64,000 bases of DNA from Nitrosospira sp. Is2 (GTDB lineage Bacteria; Pseudomonadota; Gammaproteobacteria; Burkholderiales; Nitrosomonadaceae). The translations under genes and the position numbers were made by a program. The notes under the pieces are model-generated. The model was not told the origin of the DNA and searched no databases. It saw only the letters and a program-made list of their open reading frames with translations. Positions 29,001 to 38,035 of the stretch are shown here, one piece after another; position 1 is the first letter of the stretch; every line of letters begins with the position of its first letter. Location: contig NZ_CP137134.1 of the NCBI RefSeq assembly GCF_033095785.1, positions 992,001-1,056,000 of the forward strand, in the 5' to 3' direction.

Positions 29001-32000
29001 ATTTCACCGAAACGAAGTCCATAAAATTCGTTGCTGCGCAGCGTCTCGACAATAGGAAAGTTTTCAAAGACGACAATACTGTCGAAAAGCGGCCGGCCTG
29101 ATGATCCCGCCCAGCGCTGAATGTCCGCGAGAGATGCATGCTCGTATTCGCGCAGCTTGGCATTGGTTTCCTGCAGCGAGCTGAGATATTCTGCCACCGT
29201 CAGGTCACTCCGCTGCTTCACAGGCACGGGAATGGTATTGATGAACAGGCCGACGATCTCATCCGCCCGTTCCAGACCAGGAGGCCGTCCTGCTATGGTC
29301 GCGCCAAATACGACCGTATCCCTGCGCGTGTGCCGTTGCAAAAGCAGCGCCCAAGCCGCCTGCACAAAAGTATTAAGCGTTACCCGCTGCTGTTGCGCAA
29401 AAAGCCGCAACTGACGGGTTTCCTCTTGATCCAGGCGGGAATAAATCTGCGCATAGCCCGCACGCTGTTCTGCCACGGCGGCGTTGGAAACGGGCGACGA
29501 CAGTAGGGTGGCGCCGTCGACGCCACCAAGCTCAGCTTTCCAAAACGCTTTGGTCGCCTGGCGGTCCTGTTGGGCAAGCCAGTGGATGTAGTGCCCATAA
29601 TCCGGTCCTGGCGCTGCAAGCATTTCGCCAGCATAACTACGCAGCCATTCGTTGACCAGGATCGACTCACTCCAACCGTCCATCAATATATGGTGCATCG
29701 TCCACACCAGCTGATAGCGGTCTTCGTCCAAACGCACCAAGCTCAGCCGGACAAGCGGTGCCGCGAGAAAATCAAATTCCTGTTTCAGATCTTCTTCGAG
29801 GTAGGCGGAAATGCGGGATTGCTGCTGATCCAGGTCCCGCCAATCAAGGTGTACCACGGGGACTTCAATTTGTCTGAACACCACTTGCACCGGACGTGTC
29901 AATCCCCCCTGCCACAGGAAACCGGTCCGCAGGACAGGATGACGTGCCACCATTGCCCGCCATGCATGCGCCAGGCGCACAGGCGCAAGACCGGTTACTT
30001 CAACACTGAACTGGTTCACATAAAGGCCGGTGCCTGGGGCCTCCAGCGTATGAAATAACATTCCTTCCTGCGTCGGCGACATTGGATAGACATCCTCGAT
30101 TGCGTCGTCGCCAAACTTCAGTGTGGCAACCGCCTCGGGGGTGAGATAATCGCGCAAATAACCGCGACCGTGCCTCTCGGTCTTGACCTCAGGCTCGCGC
30201 ACAATTTCCACCACCTCCGCCAGTGCGGCGATAGTTTGACGTTCGAACAATTGACGGGGCGTTATCTTCCAGCCTGCCCGCCGCGCCTTAGTCACAATCT
30301 GAAGGCTGAGAATGGAATCGCCGCCCAGTTCAAAGAAGTTGGCGTTTCGCCCCACCTGCCCGATGCCCAGCACTTGCGCCCAGATGCCGGCCAGCACTTC
30401 TTCCGCTTCACCTTGCGGGGCCTCGTAGTTGTCACTATCTACAAATTCGGGCTCCGGCAGCGCCTTGCGATCCACCTTGCCGTTCGGATTCAGCGGCAGG
30501 CTCTCCACAACGACAATCGCAGATGGAATCATGTAGTCCGGCAGCGTCCTTGCAATCGCTTCACGCAAGCTGGCAGTCTCCGCGCTCGTCCCCGGGTGCA
30601 GGGAGACATATCCCACCAGCCGTGCTCCGCTTGGCCCTTCGCCAGCAACCACGACGGCCTCCCGCACCTCCGGCTGTGCGAGCAGCTGCGCTTCGATTTC
30701 CCCCAGCTCAATGCGAAAACCCCGCACCTTGACCTGATGGTCAAGGCGCCCCAGATATTCGATCTGCCCATCCCCCCGCCATCTCGCCAGGTCCCCAGTA
30801 CGGTACAGGCGCCCTCCCTTCTCGTCGAAAGGATCGGCTATGAAACGCTCCCCGGTCAGGTCCCCACGGTTGAGATAACCGCGTGCCAGCAGATCTCCTC
30901 CAATGCACAGCTCCCCCGGAATCCCCGATGGGACAGGAGTGAGATTGGCATCCAGCAAGTAAATATTGCGGCCAGCAAGCGGCTTGCCGATGGCTACTTG
31001 CGCCGGTACTGCCTGGTTACCACGCAAATAATTGCTGCAGTTGCAAGCGGTGGCTGTCACGGCTGCCTCGGTGGGTCCGTAGGTATTAAGGAGGATGACC
31101 CCGTCAAATCCAGCCTGGTGCCAGGCCATAAGCCCCTCGGGGGACATCGCTTCGCCCCCTGCGTGAACCTGCCGCAATAAGCCATAGTCGCGCGGTCCGA
31201 TCCTGGCGAAGTCCTGCACCAGAAGAAGCCAGTATGCTGTGGTCAGATCCGCCACCGTTATCCGCTTATTGATCAGTTCGCGGTAGAAGGTATCACTGTC
31301 CCATAGCAGGGGGCCACGCAAGACAATCCCTGCACCGACGCATAGGGGCGGAAAAAGCTGTTCGATAAAGCCGTCAAAATTGATCGTCGAAAATTGCAGC
31401 ATCCGGTCCGAGGAACCGAGACAGAAGAACCCAACTGCAACCTGAGCATGTTCGGTAAGGGCATGATGGGGCACGCCAACACCCTTAGGCTTGCCGGTGG
31501 AGCCGGAGGTATAGATGACATAGGCGAGGTTGTCGCCATGCAGGGATACCGCAGGATTGCATTCGGGCTCGCCATCGAGGTCCAGCATGTCCAGTTCCAG
31601 CACCTCGCATTGCGCCGGGTGCGGAATGCGCCCCCTGATATGGCTTTGCGTCAGCAGCAAACCGATCGCGCTGTCTGTCACCATGTAATTCAGGCGCTCC
31701 TGCGGATACTCAGGGTCCAGCGGCACATAAGCCCCGCCTGCCTTGAGTATCGCCAAAAGCCCAACGATCATGTCAATGGAGCGTTCAACCGCAATGCCCA
31801 CCTTGACTTCAGGTCTCACGCCATGAGCAATCAGCCGGTGCGCAAGGCGATTTGCCCGCCGGTTCAACTCCGCATAGCTCAGCTCGCTATCCCCGAAGAT
31901 CAGCGCCACCGCCTCCGGCCGCGCCTCAACCTGCCGCTCGATCAGGCAATGAACAGGCTCGGTATTGGCATAACGCTGCTCGTTCACGCCCCAGGCCCTA

Positions 32001-35000
32001 AGCTGCGCCTGCTCGCCTTCAGTCAGAATATCGATGTCAGCCAGTGGACGAATTGAACTCCGCGCAATCTCGTGCAGTAGTCTGTTAACTTGCGCCCCAA
32101 TGCAACTGACGGCACTGCTGGAAAAATGCTCACGAGCGTAACTGTAGTGTAGACACAGCGTGTTCGCCAGGACGATCGACACAGTCATCGGATAATTAGT
32201 AACCTCGCGGCTTTGCACTTCGGAGAAGACGAGTCCGCGAGCCATTGACTGCTGCAGCGTCTCATCCATCGGGTAGTTCTCAAACACCAGAATACTGTCG
32301 AACAATCCGCTTCCGCTGTGACCTCCCCATCGCTGAATATCATACAATGGCGTATGTTCATGCTCGCGGGAGGCGATGTTTTGCGCCTGCAAATCGCGCA
32401 GCCACGCACCGGTTTCCTGCTCCGGCCGGAGAGTTACGATCACGGGCAGGGTATTAATGAACAAGCCCAGCAGCCGCTCCGCTCCTGGCAAGTCCGCTGG
32501 CCTGCCTGCAACGGTCGCCCCAAACCCGATTGTTTGCTGTCCGGTATAGCGATTTAGCAGAAGCGCCCACGCGGCCTGCAAGAGGGTGTTGAGCGTGATG
32601 CGTTCGCGCTTTGCGAACTGAACTAAGCCTTCAGTAAAAACGCTGTCAAGTTCGCTGATATGTTCTCCGTAACCCGCATCCTTTTCTGCAATGGAGCAAA
32701 AATCGGCCAGACGAGTAGGCTCTCCTATATTGTGTAATTGCTCTCTCCAGTATCGTTCAGATGCATTCGCATCGCGATTCTGCAACCATTCGATGAAGGT
32801 CCGATAGCGGCCTTGGCCTACTTGGGAGAACACCAACTCACTGTCGCAATACTGGCCCAACACCTCACCCATCAGCCGGGAAGTACTCCAGCCGTCCAGC
32901 AGCAGATGATGAATCGTCCAGATGAAGTGATGCCTGTTGTCCGCGACGCGCACCAATGCCACGCGCATAAGCGGGGGAGTTGCCAGATCGAAACCGAAAG
33001 CATGTTCCGCCTCAGCCAGAATCTCAAGATCGCGCTCCTTATTTTCAGGGGCATGTCCTGCGCGATCCCGCCAATCGTATTCCACTACCGGCAGTTCAGC
33101 GACTTTTGCCACCCACTGCAGAGCAGTTTTACCTTCGTGCAAAAAACCTGTGCGTAATATTTCATGTCTGTCCACTGCAGCCCGCCACGCGGCTTTGAAG
33201 CGTGTCACGTCCAATGCCTCAATATCCACTCTCAGCTGGTTGACGTAGACGTCAGGTGCGGTATCAAATACGCTATGGAACAACATTCCCGATTGCATTG
33301 GCGAGAGCGGATAAAGATCCTCAAGCCGCGCCGCCGGTATTGGCAAGTCGTCCAACTCATGCTGTGTAAGCTGTGTTAACGGAAAATCTGACGGAGTAAA
33401 CCCGTATGCACCGCTGGTGCAATGCGAGATCAGCCCTTCGAGCTCAAGCTGGTAGCTTTTTACAAAAGCCTCGATGGTGCTTTGAGAATAGCGAGCCTTG
33501 CTGTAACTGACTTCAAGGCTTAGTTCCCCATCATGAACGTGGCCATTTATAGAGAGATCGTGACTGAGCGACGCAGCGCCATCCATTAAATCCCCGATGG
33601 GCTCGGACGCCAGCGTCCATAAACTCTTCTCATCGAAACTGGAATCGAATTGCCCCAGATAGTTGAATACCACCTCAGCCTTCGGCAGGCAGGCCAGCGC
33701 CTGCCGCTGTTCGGACGTTCCATGACGTCTAAATAATCCGTAACCCAGTCCTTTATTCGGTATTTTTCGGATATTCTCCTTGATACGCTTGATTCTCTGA
33801 TCCAGGTCCCCGGCTGGATCAAGCACCACCGGGTAAAGGATGGTGAACCACCCGACGGTTTGGGAAAGATCAATATCTGCGTAGAGATCCTCCCGACCAT
33901 GCCCCTCCAGATCGATCAGAAGCTTGTCATGCCCGCTCCACTGGCATAAGGCGCTTCCCAGCGCGGTAAGGAGGAGATCATTCACCTGTGTGCGGTAGGC
34001 TGCGGGTGCCTGCTTGAGCAATGCCTGCGTTTGTACCCGGTCGAGTTTAATGCCGACGCTGCTGTGTTGACGAACTGTGTTTGCCCCGGTGGGGTTGTCC
34101 CTGGGAAGGGAAACAGGCACATTTACCAACCGTTGCCAGTAACTCAGCTCGTCAGAGTTTTCGAGTACATAATTCTCCAATCTCCGGCCCCAGCTCTGAT
34201 ATCTCGTCGTTTTGCCGGAAAGCTCAATTTTATCGCTATCCCGAGCCTTGCTATAGGCGGCCTCTAAGTCTTCGAGAAGAATGCGCCACGAAACCCCGTC
34301 TATTACCAAGTGATGAATAACCAATAGCAAACGCTGGTCACCGTTAACCATGTCGATGACCAGGGCGCGCATCAGCGGTCCTTCGGTCAGATTCAAACTG
34401 CGTTGCGCCTCGTTGCACAGCGCCTCGAACTGTTCGGCGTTGGCAGCGTGGCGTCGCCATAGCAATTCCTCCCCACGGTGGGCAGCCGGTTCAGCGGGCG
34501 TCTGCTGCCAATCGCCGGCGGCTTGCCTTCTATAGCGGAAACGGAGCGCCTCGTGATGATTCATCACGGCTTCCAACGCTTGAGCGAGATGCCGCATCTC
34601 CAGGCCCTGCGTGCTTTTAAACAGAACAGCCTGGTTCCAATGATGTCGCGCGGGGATCTCCTGCTCAAAGTAATCGGCTTGAATGGGAAGCAGCGGCACC
34701 AGCCCGGTGGCATCGACGGCAGCCGGAAGGTTATTGCTTATTGATTCGGTCGCTTCCTGTGTAGAAGTAGCCACGGAGGCCAGCGCCGCAACAGTTTGAC
34801 GTTCGAACAATTGACGGGGCGTTATTTTCCAGCCTGCCCGGCGCGCCTTAGTCACAATCTGAAGGCTGAGAATGGAATCGCCGCCCAGTTCAAAGAAGTT
34901 GGCGTTTCGCCCCACCTGCCCGATGCCCAGCACTTGCGCCCAGATGCGGGCCAGCACTTCTTCCGCTTCACCTTGCGGGGTCTCGTAGTTGTCACTATCT

Positions 35001-38000
35001 ACAAATTCGGGCTCCGGCAGCGCCTTGCGATCCACCTTGCCGTTCGGATTCAGCGGCAGGCTCTCCACAACGACAATCGCAGATGGAATCATGTAGTCCG
35101 GCAGCGTCCTTGCAATCGCTTCACGCAAACTGGCAGTATCCGCGCTCTTCCCCGGGTGCAGGGAGACATATCCCACCAGCCGTGCTCCGCTTGGCCCTTC
35201 GCCAGCAACCACCACCGCCTCCCGCACCTCCGGCTGTGCGAGCAGTTGCGTTTCGATTTCCCCCAGCTCAATGCGAAAACCCCGCACCTTGACCTGATGG
35301 TCAAGGCGCCCCAGATATTCGATCTGCCCATCCCCCCGCCATCTCGCCAGGTCCCCAGTACGGTACAGGCGCCCTCCCTTCTCGCCGAAAGGATCGGCTA
35401 TGAAACGCTCCGCGGTCAGGTCCCCACGGTTCAGATAACCGCGTGCCAATCCGACACCCCCAAGATAAAGTTCTCCAGCCACACCCTGTGGAACCGGCTT
35501 CAAATCAGGGTCAAGTAGGTAGGCTTGCCGGTCCCCGACGGGATTGCCAATCGGCATATAGGCGGATTCGAACGACGTTCCGGGATAAGCTTTGGAAATT
35601 AGCGGCGTGATGATTGTTTCCGTGGGGCCGTAACCGTTGACGATACGGGGCGGCTGCAGCGTTTCCTGCACGAAATCAAAGCTCGCCCGACTCATCGCTT
35701 CGCCACCCACTGTATAGGAACGGATCGGCAAACCTTGACCGGCGCTGCCTGTCAGTTCCGCCAATTGATGCAAGTAGCCTGGGGTAAAGCAGGCGATGGT
35801 AATGCCATGCCTGGCTATTTCAGCAACCGTGCGATCAACTGGCCACAGCTCGTTGTCACGCGGCATCAATGCACCGCCGAAGGCCAAAGGTACCAGCCAG
35901 CGCTCGTGTGCGCCGTCAAAATTAATCGATGCAAACTGGAGTTCACGGTCGGCTGCCGTCATACCGTAAACTTCGCCGATGGCTTGGACATGCATAGACA
36001 GCGGCGCATGGGTGGCCGCCACTCCCTTTGGTTTACCGGTAGAGCCGGAGGTATAGATGACATAGGCGAGGTTGTCGCCATGCAGGGATACCGCAGGGTT
36101 GCATTCGGACTCGCCATCGAGGTCCAGCATGTCCAGTTCCAGCACCTCGCATTGCGCCGACTGCGGAATGCGCCCCCTGATATGGCTTTGCGTCAGCAGC
36201 AAACCGATCGCGCTGTCTGTCACCATGTAATTCAGGCGCTCCTGCGGATACTCCGGGTCCAGCGGCACATAAGCCCCGCCTGCCTTGAGTATCGCCAAAA
36301 GCCCAACGATCATGTCAATGGAGCGTTCAACCGCAATGCCCACCTTGACTTCAGGTCTCACGCCATGGGAAATCAGCCGGTGCGCAAGGCGATTTGCCCG
36401 CCGATTCAACTCGGCATAGCTCAGCTCGCTATCCCCGAAGATCAGCGCCACCGCCTCAGGCCGCGCCTCAACCTGCCGCTCGATCAGGCAATGAACAGGC
36501 TCGCTATTCACATAACGCTGCTCGTTCACGCCCCAGGCCCTGAGCTGCGCCTGCTCGCCTTCGGTCAGAATATCGATGTCGCCAAGGCTGCGTTCAGGAT
36601 GCTCGGCCAGTTGCTGAAGAAGATGAAGGTAGTGCCCGCCCAGTCGCCTGATGGTCTCCGGCTCGAACAATTCCCTGGCATAAGTCAAAGTGGCTATCAG
36701 CTGGCCGTCCGGCTGCTCGATGGTGTCCAGAGTCAATTCGAACTGGGCCGACTGCTCACCCAGCTCGTGGTTTTCCACAGTGAGGCCAGGCAAGTGCTCC
36801 AACGCGCGGTAGTTCTCGCGCAGATGGTTGTACATGACCTGAAATAGCGGATTCTGATTCAGGTTGCGTTCGGGCTGCAGCGCTTCAACCAGTTGCTCGA
36901 ACGGCAAGTCCTGATGTGTCTGGGCGCCAAGCGCCGCTTCACGGGCCTGGTCGAGAACGGCTTTGAGCGGCATGCGACTGTTGATGCGGTTACGCAGCAC
37001 CTGGGTATTCACGAAGAAACCGACAATATTCTCTATTTCAACCCGATGACGGTTGGCAATCGGAACGCCAACGCGAATGTCGTTCTGTCCGGTATAGCGT
37101 TGCAGCAATGCATGGAAGCCCGCCAGTAACGCCATGAAGAGGGTAGCGCCCTGGCTCTGGGCCTGGCGCTGCAAACGCGCAACCAGCGCGGCCGGTAACG
37201 CGAAAGCATGACGTGCAGCACGATAGTTGGCCCCAGACGGCCGTGGATGATCCGTCGGAAGCTGCAATACGGGATGCTCTTCCCCTAGCTGGCTGCGCCA
37301 GTAGGACAGTTGCCGCTCCTTTTCTCCCGCTTCCAGCCAGTTGCGCTGCCATATCGCATAATCGGCATACTGTATCGGGAGCGATGGGAGAGAAAGTTCC
37401 TCTCCATCTCCACGTCCCTTGATCCGTGCCCGGTACTGGGCAGCAAATTCGTCAATTACGATACGGTTTGACCAGGCGTCCGATATGATGTGATGCATCA
37501 CCACCACGAGAAGGTGGTCTTCCGGCGCAATGCGGATGAGCGCAAGCCGCAGCAGCGGACCTTGTGTCAGATCAAATGGCGTGCCATTTATCCTGCTGGC
37601 TTCCTCATGCGCACGTGCAACCCCTTGCCCAGCCGGCAGGCCCGACAGGTCAATCACGGGAATATCGACCTTCCGTTCCGTCTCAATGACTTGCTCGGGC
37701 AGCCCTTCTGCATTCGCCCGAAAAACCGTGCGCAGTGACTCATGCCGCGATACCAGCGCCTGGAAGCTCCAAACCAGCGCCTCCATATCCAGCTTGCCCA
37801 CCAATCGTAACCCGCCGCTCAAATGATACGCAGTGCTCAATGGCTCCAGCTGCCATAAAAACCAGTGCCGCTGCTGCGCGTACGAGAGTGTGCTGCGATT
37901 TCCTGCTTTTTGCCGGACAATCGGGAGCAGAGAAAAATCGAGCCCCCGCTTCTTCAGCGCGCTAAGAAATTCTTTTTGTTTTTCGGGATGGAGTGCCGAA

Positions 38001-38035
38001 AACCGCTCGCCGATATCGTGCTTGTTCAATTCCAT
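26078..38035 (-). CDS. Three-module NRPS: C-A-T-E / C-A-T / C-A-T-TE
   Basis: The 3985-residue enzyme completes the peptide. Rough domains: C1 45-490 (HHIISD about 180), A1 510-1000, T1 1015-1085 (LGGDSI), E 1105-1560 (HHLVIDG), C2 1575-2020 (HHLLLDG), A2 2035-2525, T2 2540-2605, C3 2630-3080 (HHILMDG), A3 3105-3600, T3 3610-3680, TE 3700-3975 (GWSLGG). Pocket residues read against GrsA positions 235-331: A1 DGECTGGIT, A2 DGEDHGTVT, A3 DGEAVGGVT. All three have Glu at 239, suggesting side chains with a basic or polar N such as (acyl-hydroxy)ornithine; no residue is assigned. E implies a D-residue at module 1. The start abuts the upstream NRPS stop. Both flanks of A1 are near-identical to that upstream NRPS. 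Confidence 0.95.
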   Translation of the reverse strand: MELNKHDIGERFSALHPEKQKEFLSALKKRGLDFSLLPIVRQKAGNRSTLSYAQQRHWFLWQLEPLSTAYHLSGGLRLVGKLDMEALVWSFQALVSRHESLRTVFRANAEGLPEQVIETERKVDIPVIDLSGLPAGQGVARAHEEASRINGTPFDLTQGPLLRLALIRIAPEDHLLVVVMHHIISDAWSNRIVIDEFAAQYRARIKGRGDGEELSLPSLPIQYADYAIWQRNWLEAGEKERQLSYWRSQLGEEHPVLQLPTDHPRPSGANYRAARHAFALPAALVARLQRQAQSQGATLFMALLAGFHALLQRYTGQNDIRVGVPIANRHRVEIENIVGFFVNTQVLRNRINSRMPLKAVLDQAREAALGAQTHQDLPFEQLVEALQPERNLNQNPLFQVMYNHLRENYRALEHLPGLTVENHELGEQSAQFELTLDTIEQPDGQLIATLTYARELFEPETIRRLGGHYLHLLQQLAEHPERSLGDIDILTEGEQAQLRAWGVNEQRYVNSEPVHCLIERQVEARPEAVALIFGDSELSYAELNRRANRLAHRLISHGVRPEVKVGIAVERSIDMIVGLLAILKAGGAYVPLDPEYPQERLNYMVTDSAIGLLLTQSHIRGRIPQSAQCEVLELDMLDLDGESECNPAVSLHGDNLAYVIYTSGSTGKPKGVAATHAPLSMHVQAIGEVYGMTAADRELQFASINFDGAHERWLVPLAFGGALMPRDNELWPVDRTVAEIARHGITIACFTPGYLHQLAELTGSAGQGLPIRSYTVGGEAMSRASFDFVQETLQPPRIVNGYGPTETIITPLISKAYPGTSFESAYMPIGNPVGDRQAYLLDPDLKPVPQGVAGELYLGGVGLARGYLNRGDLTAERFIADPFGEKGGRLYRTGDLARWRGDGQIEYLGRLDHQVKVRGFRIELGEIETQLLAQPEVREAVVVAGEGPSGARLVGYVSLHPGKSADTASLREAIARTLPDYMIPSAIVVVESLPLNPNGKVDRKALPEPEFVDSDNYETPQGEAEEVLARIWAQVLGIGQVGRNANFFELGGDSILSLQIVTKARRAGWKITPRQLFERQTVAALASVATSTQEATESISNNLPAAVDATGLVPLLPIQADYFEQEIPARHHWNQAVLFKSTQGLEMRHLAQALEAVMNHHEALRFRYRRQAAGDWQQTPAEPAAHRGEELLWRRHAANAEQFEALCNEAQRSLNLTEGPLMRALVIDMVNGDQRLLLVIHHLVIDGVSWRILLEDLEAAYSKARDSDKIELSGKTTRYQSWGRRLENYVLENSDELSYWQRLVNVPVSLPRDNPTGANTVRQHSSVGIKLDRVQTQALLKQAPAAYRTQVNDLLLTALGSALCQWSGHDKLLIDLEGHGREDLYADIDLSQTVGWFTILYPVVLDPAGDLDQRIKRIKENIRKIPNKGLGYGLFRRHGTSEQRQALACLPKAEVVFNYLGQFDSSFDEKSLWTLASEPIGDLMDGAASLSHDLSINGHVHDGELSLEVSYSKARYSQSTIEAFVKSYQLELEGLISHCTSGAYGFTPSDFPLTQLTQHELDDLPIPAARLEDLYPLSPMQSGMLFHSVFDTAPDVYVNQLRVDIEALDVTRFKAAWRAAVDRHEILRTGFLHEGKTALQWVAKVAELPVVEYDWRDRAGHAPENKERDLEILAEAEHAFGFDLATPPLMRVALVRVADNRHHFIWTIHHLLLDGWSTSRLMGEVLGQYCDSELVFSQVGQGRYRTFIEWLQNRDANASERYWREQLHNIGEPTRLADFCSIAEKDAGYGEHISELDSVFTEGLVQFAKRERITLNTLLQAAWALLLNRYTGQQTIGFGATVAGRPADLPGAERLLGLFINTLPVIVTLRPEQETGAWLRDLQAQNIASREHEHTPLYDIQRWGGHSGSGLFDSILVFENYPMDETLQQSMARGLVFSEVQSREVTNYPMTVSIVLANTLCLHYSYAREHFSSSAVSCIGAQVNRLLHEIARSSIRPLADIDILTEGEQAQLRAWGVNEQRYANTEPVHCLIERQVEARPEAVALIFGDSELSYAELNRRANRLAHRLIAHGVRPEVKVGIAVERSIDMIVGLLAILKAGGAYVPLDPEYPQERLNYMVTDSAIGLLLTQSHIRGRIPHPAQCEVLELDMLDLDGEPECNPAVSLHGDNLAYVIYTSGSTGKPKGVGVPHHALTEHAQVAVGFFCLGSSDRMLQFSTINFDGFIEQLFPPLCVGAGIVLRGPLLWDSDTFYRELINKRITVADLTTAYWLLLVQDFARIGPRDYGLLRQVHAGGEAMSPEGLMAWHQAGFDGVILLNTYGPTEAAVTATACNCSNYLRGNQAVPAQVAIGKPLAGRNIYLLDANLTPVPSGIPGELCIGGDLLARGYLNRGDLTGERFIADPFDEKGGRLYRTGDLARWRGDGQIEYLGRLDHQVKVRGFRIELGEIEAQLLAQPEVREAVVVAGEGPSGARLVGYVSLHPGTSAETASLREAIARTLPDYMIPSAIVVVESLPLNPNGKVDRKALPEPEFVDSDNYEAPQGEAEEVLAGIWAQVLGIGQVGRNANFFELGGDSILSLQIVTKARRAGWKITPRQLFERQTIAALAEVVEIVREPEVKTERHGRGYLRDYLTPEAVATLKFGDDAIEDVYPMSPTQEGMLFHTLEAPGTGLYVNQFSVEVTGLAPVRLAHAWRAMVARHPVLRTGFLWQGGLTRPVQVVFRQIEVPVVHLDWRDLDQQQSRISAYLEEDLKQEFDFLAAPLVRLSLVRLDEDRYQLVWTMHHILMDGWSESILVNEWLRSYAGEMLAAPGPDYGHYIHWLAQQDRQATKAFWKAELGGVDGATLLSSPVSNAAVAEQRAGYAQIYSRLDQEETRQLRLFAQQQRVTLNTFVQAAWALLLQRHTRRDTVVFGATIAGRPPGLERADEIVGLFINTIPVPVKQRSDLTVAEYLSSLQETNAKLREYEHASLADIQRWAGSSGRPLFDSIVVFENFPIVETLRSNEFYGLRFGEMEGTGLTGYAMDLQVTIGDRLEIEYAYGRKDFTDEFVLDLRRQMEFVMREMMANPRLPVGELGWMDRKSLDDLFSLGRPSSVAAQPRQRVHCLIERNARIQPNAIALLMGEQELSYAELNLRANRLAHYLISMGVGLEARVGIAMERSLDLIVALLAVLKAGAAYVPLDPEYPADRLSFMAEDSVLALVITQRKLLPKLAGITRAGRTLVLDSVDLSVEPGSNPDVPLHEHSLAYIIYTSGSTGLPKGVAVTHGPLAMHCRATADIYGMNTQSCELLFMSFSFDGAHERWLTALTVGAGLAVRDQELWTAERTYKALHSYGITNAAFPPAYLGQVAEWAASLSDPPPVELYVFGGEAMPKASYDLIRRTLRPRILINGYGPTETVVTPLIWKTDATNSFDCTYAPIGRPVGERTAYVLDTNMQPVPKGVVGELYIGGYGLARGYLGRAGLTAERFVADPFDANGGRLYRTGDLVRWMNDGNIEYIGRVDHQVKIRGFRVELGEIEASVRALPEIADAAVVVYDAVAGPQLAAYVVCHPRKGSIAPDGLAARLKRELGMKLPEYMLPTHVMELEILPRLPSGKLDRAALPEPGAPAVDTFRSPSTHEAKLLADIWQEVLGIERVGETDNFFALGGDSLSSLKVMARARNLREANFDFKLRDLMQRPTIAGLLGLEFQASEGPQALIALNQSCEERNPPLFCIHAGLGTVFDYQPLARQLEGKRAVYGLPCRMLSDPAHCDTSLDQMAADYCAMIRDLQQEGSYYLLGWSLGGTLAAMVAALLEADGHAIAFLGLIDPFVPGTEPPEPDNWRRDFADFVSVVIPGVQPPDVTQSEVHHAEPGESKQEIAGLLEGLISTERMRVKKEGAGDAESGSYADLGAEELAQIFLVARRLKALALKTPLLGSLKNQGNCWWAVARPTEDRLALSLQLKQAPRSADVEADHFCIVRTRSLLLEIEAVLSTKLLPPAETETSVR
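30241..30888. repeat. Third copy of the A-domain C-terminal/T-domain scaffold (about 97-98% identical)
   Basis: This segment in module 2 aligns without gaps to 34801-35448 (offset 4560), with about a dozen scattered differences. It encodes the part of A2 after motif A6, plus T2. Similarity stops abruptly at 30888, where the A2 specificity core begins, and resumes near 31494 for the N-terminal part of A2. Confidence 0.85.
34903..35527. repeat. 625-bp near-identical repeat, copy 1 (A1 C-terminal part to T1)
   Basis: It aligns with 38263-38887 at a constant offset of 3360 bp, with only two differences noticed (around 35249-35262). It encodes the A-domain region after motif A6 and the start of the T domain. 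It ends abruptly at the A1 core. Confidence 0.9.
36017..37890. repeat. 1.87-kb apparently identical repeat, copy 1 (C1 and N-terminal half of A1)
   Basis: It aligns base for base in every stretch compared with 39362-41235 at a constant offset of 3345 bp. It covers the whole condensation domain and the A domain through motif A3 (TSGSTGKPKG). The ends are sharp: module-specific N-terminus on one side and the A specificity core on the other. Confidence 0.9.
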
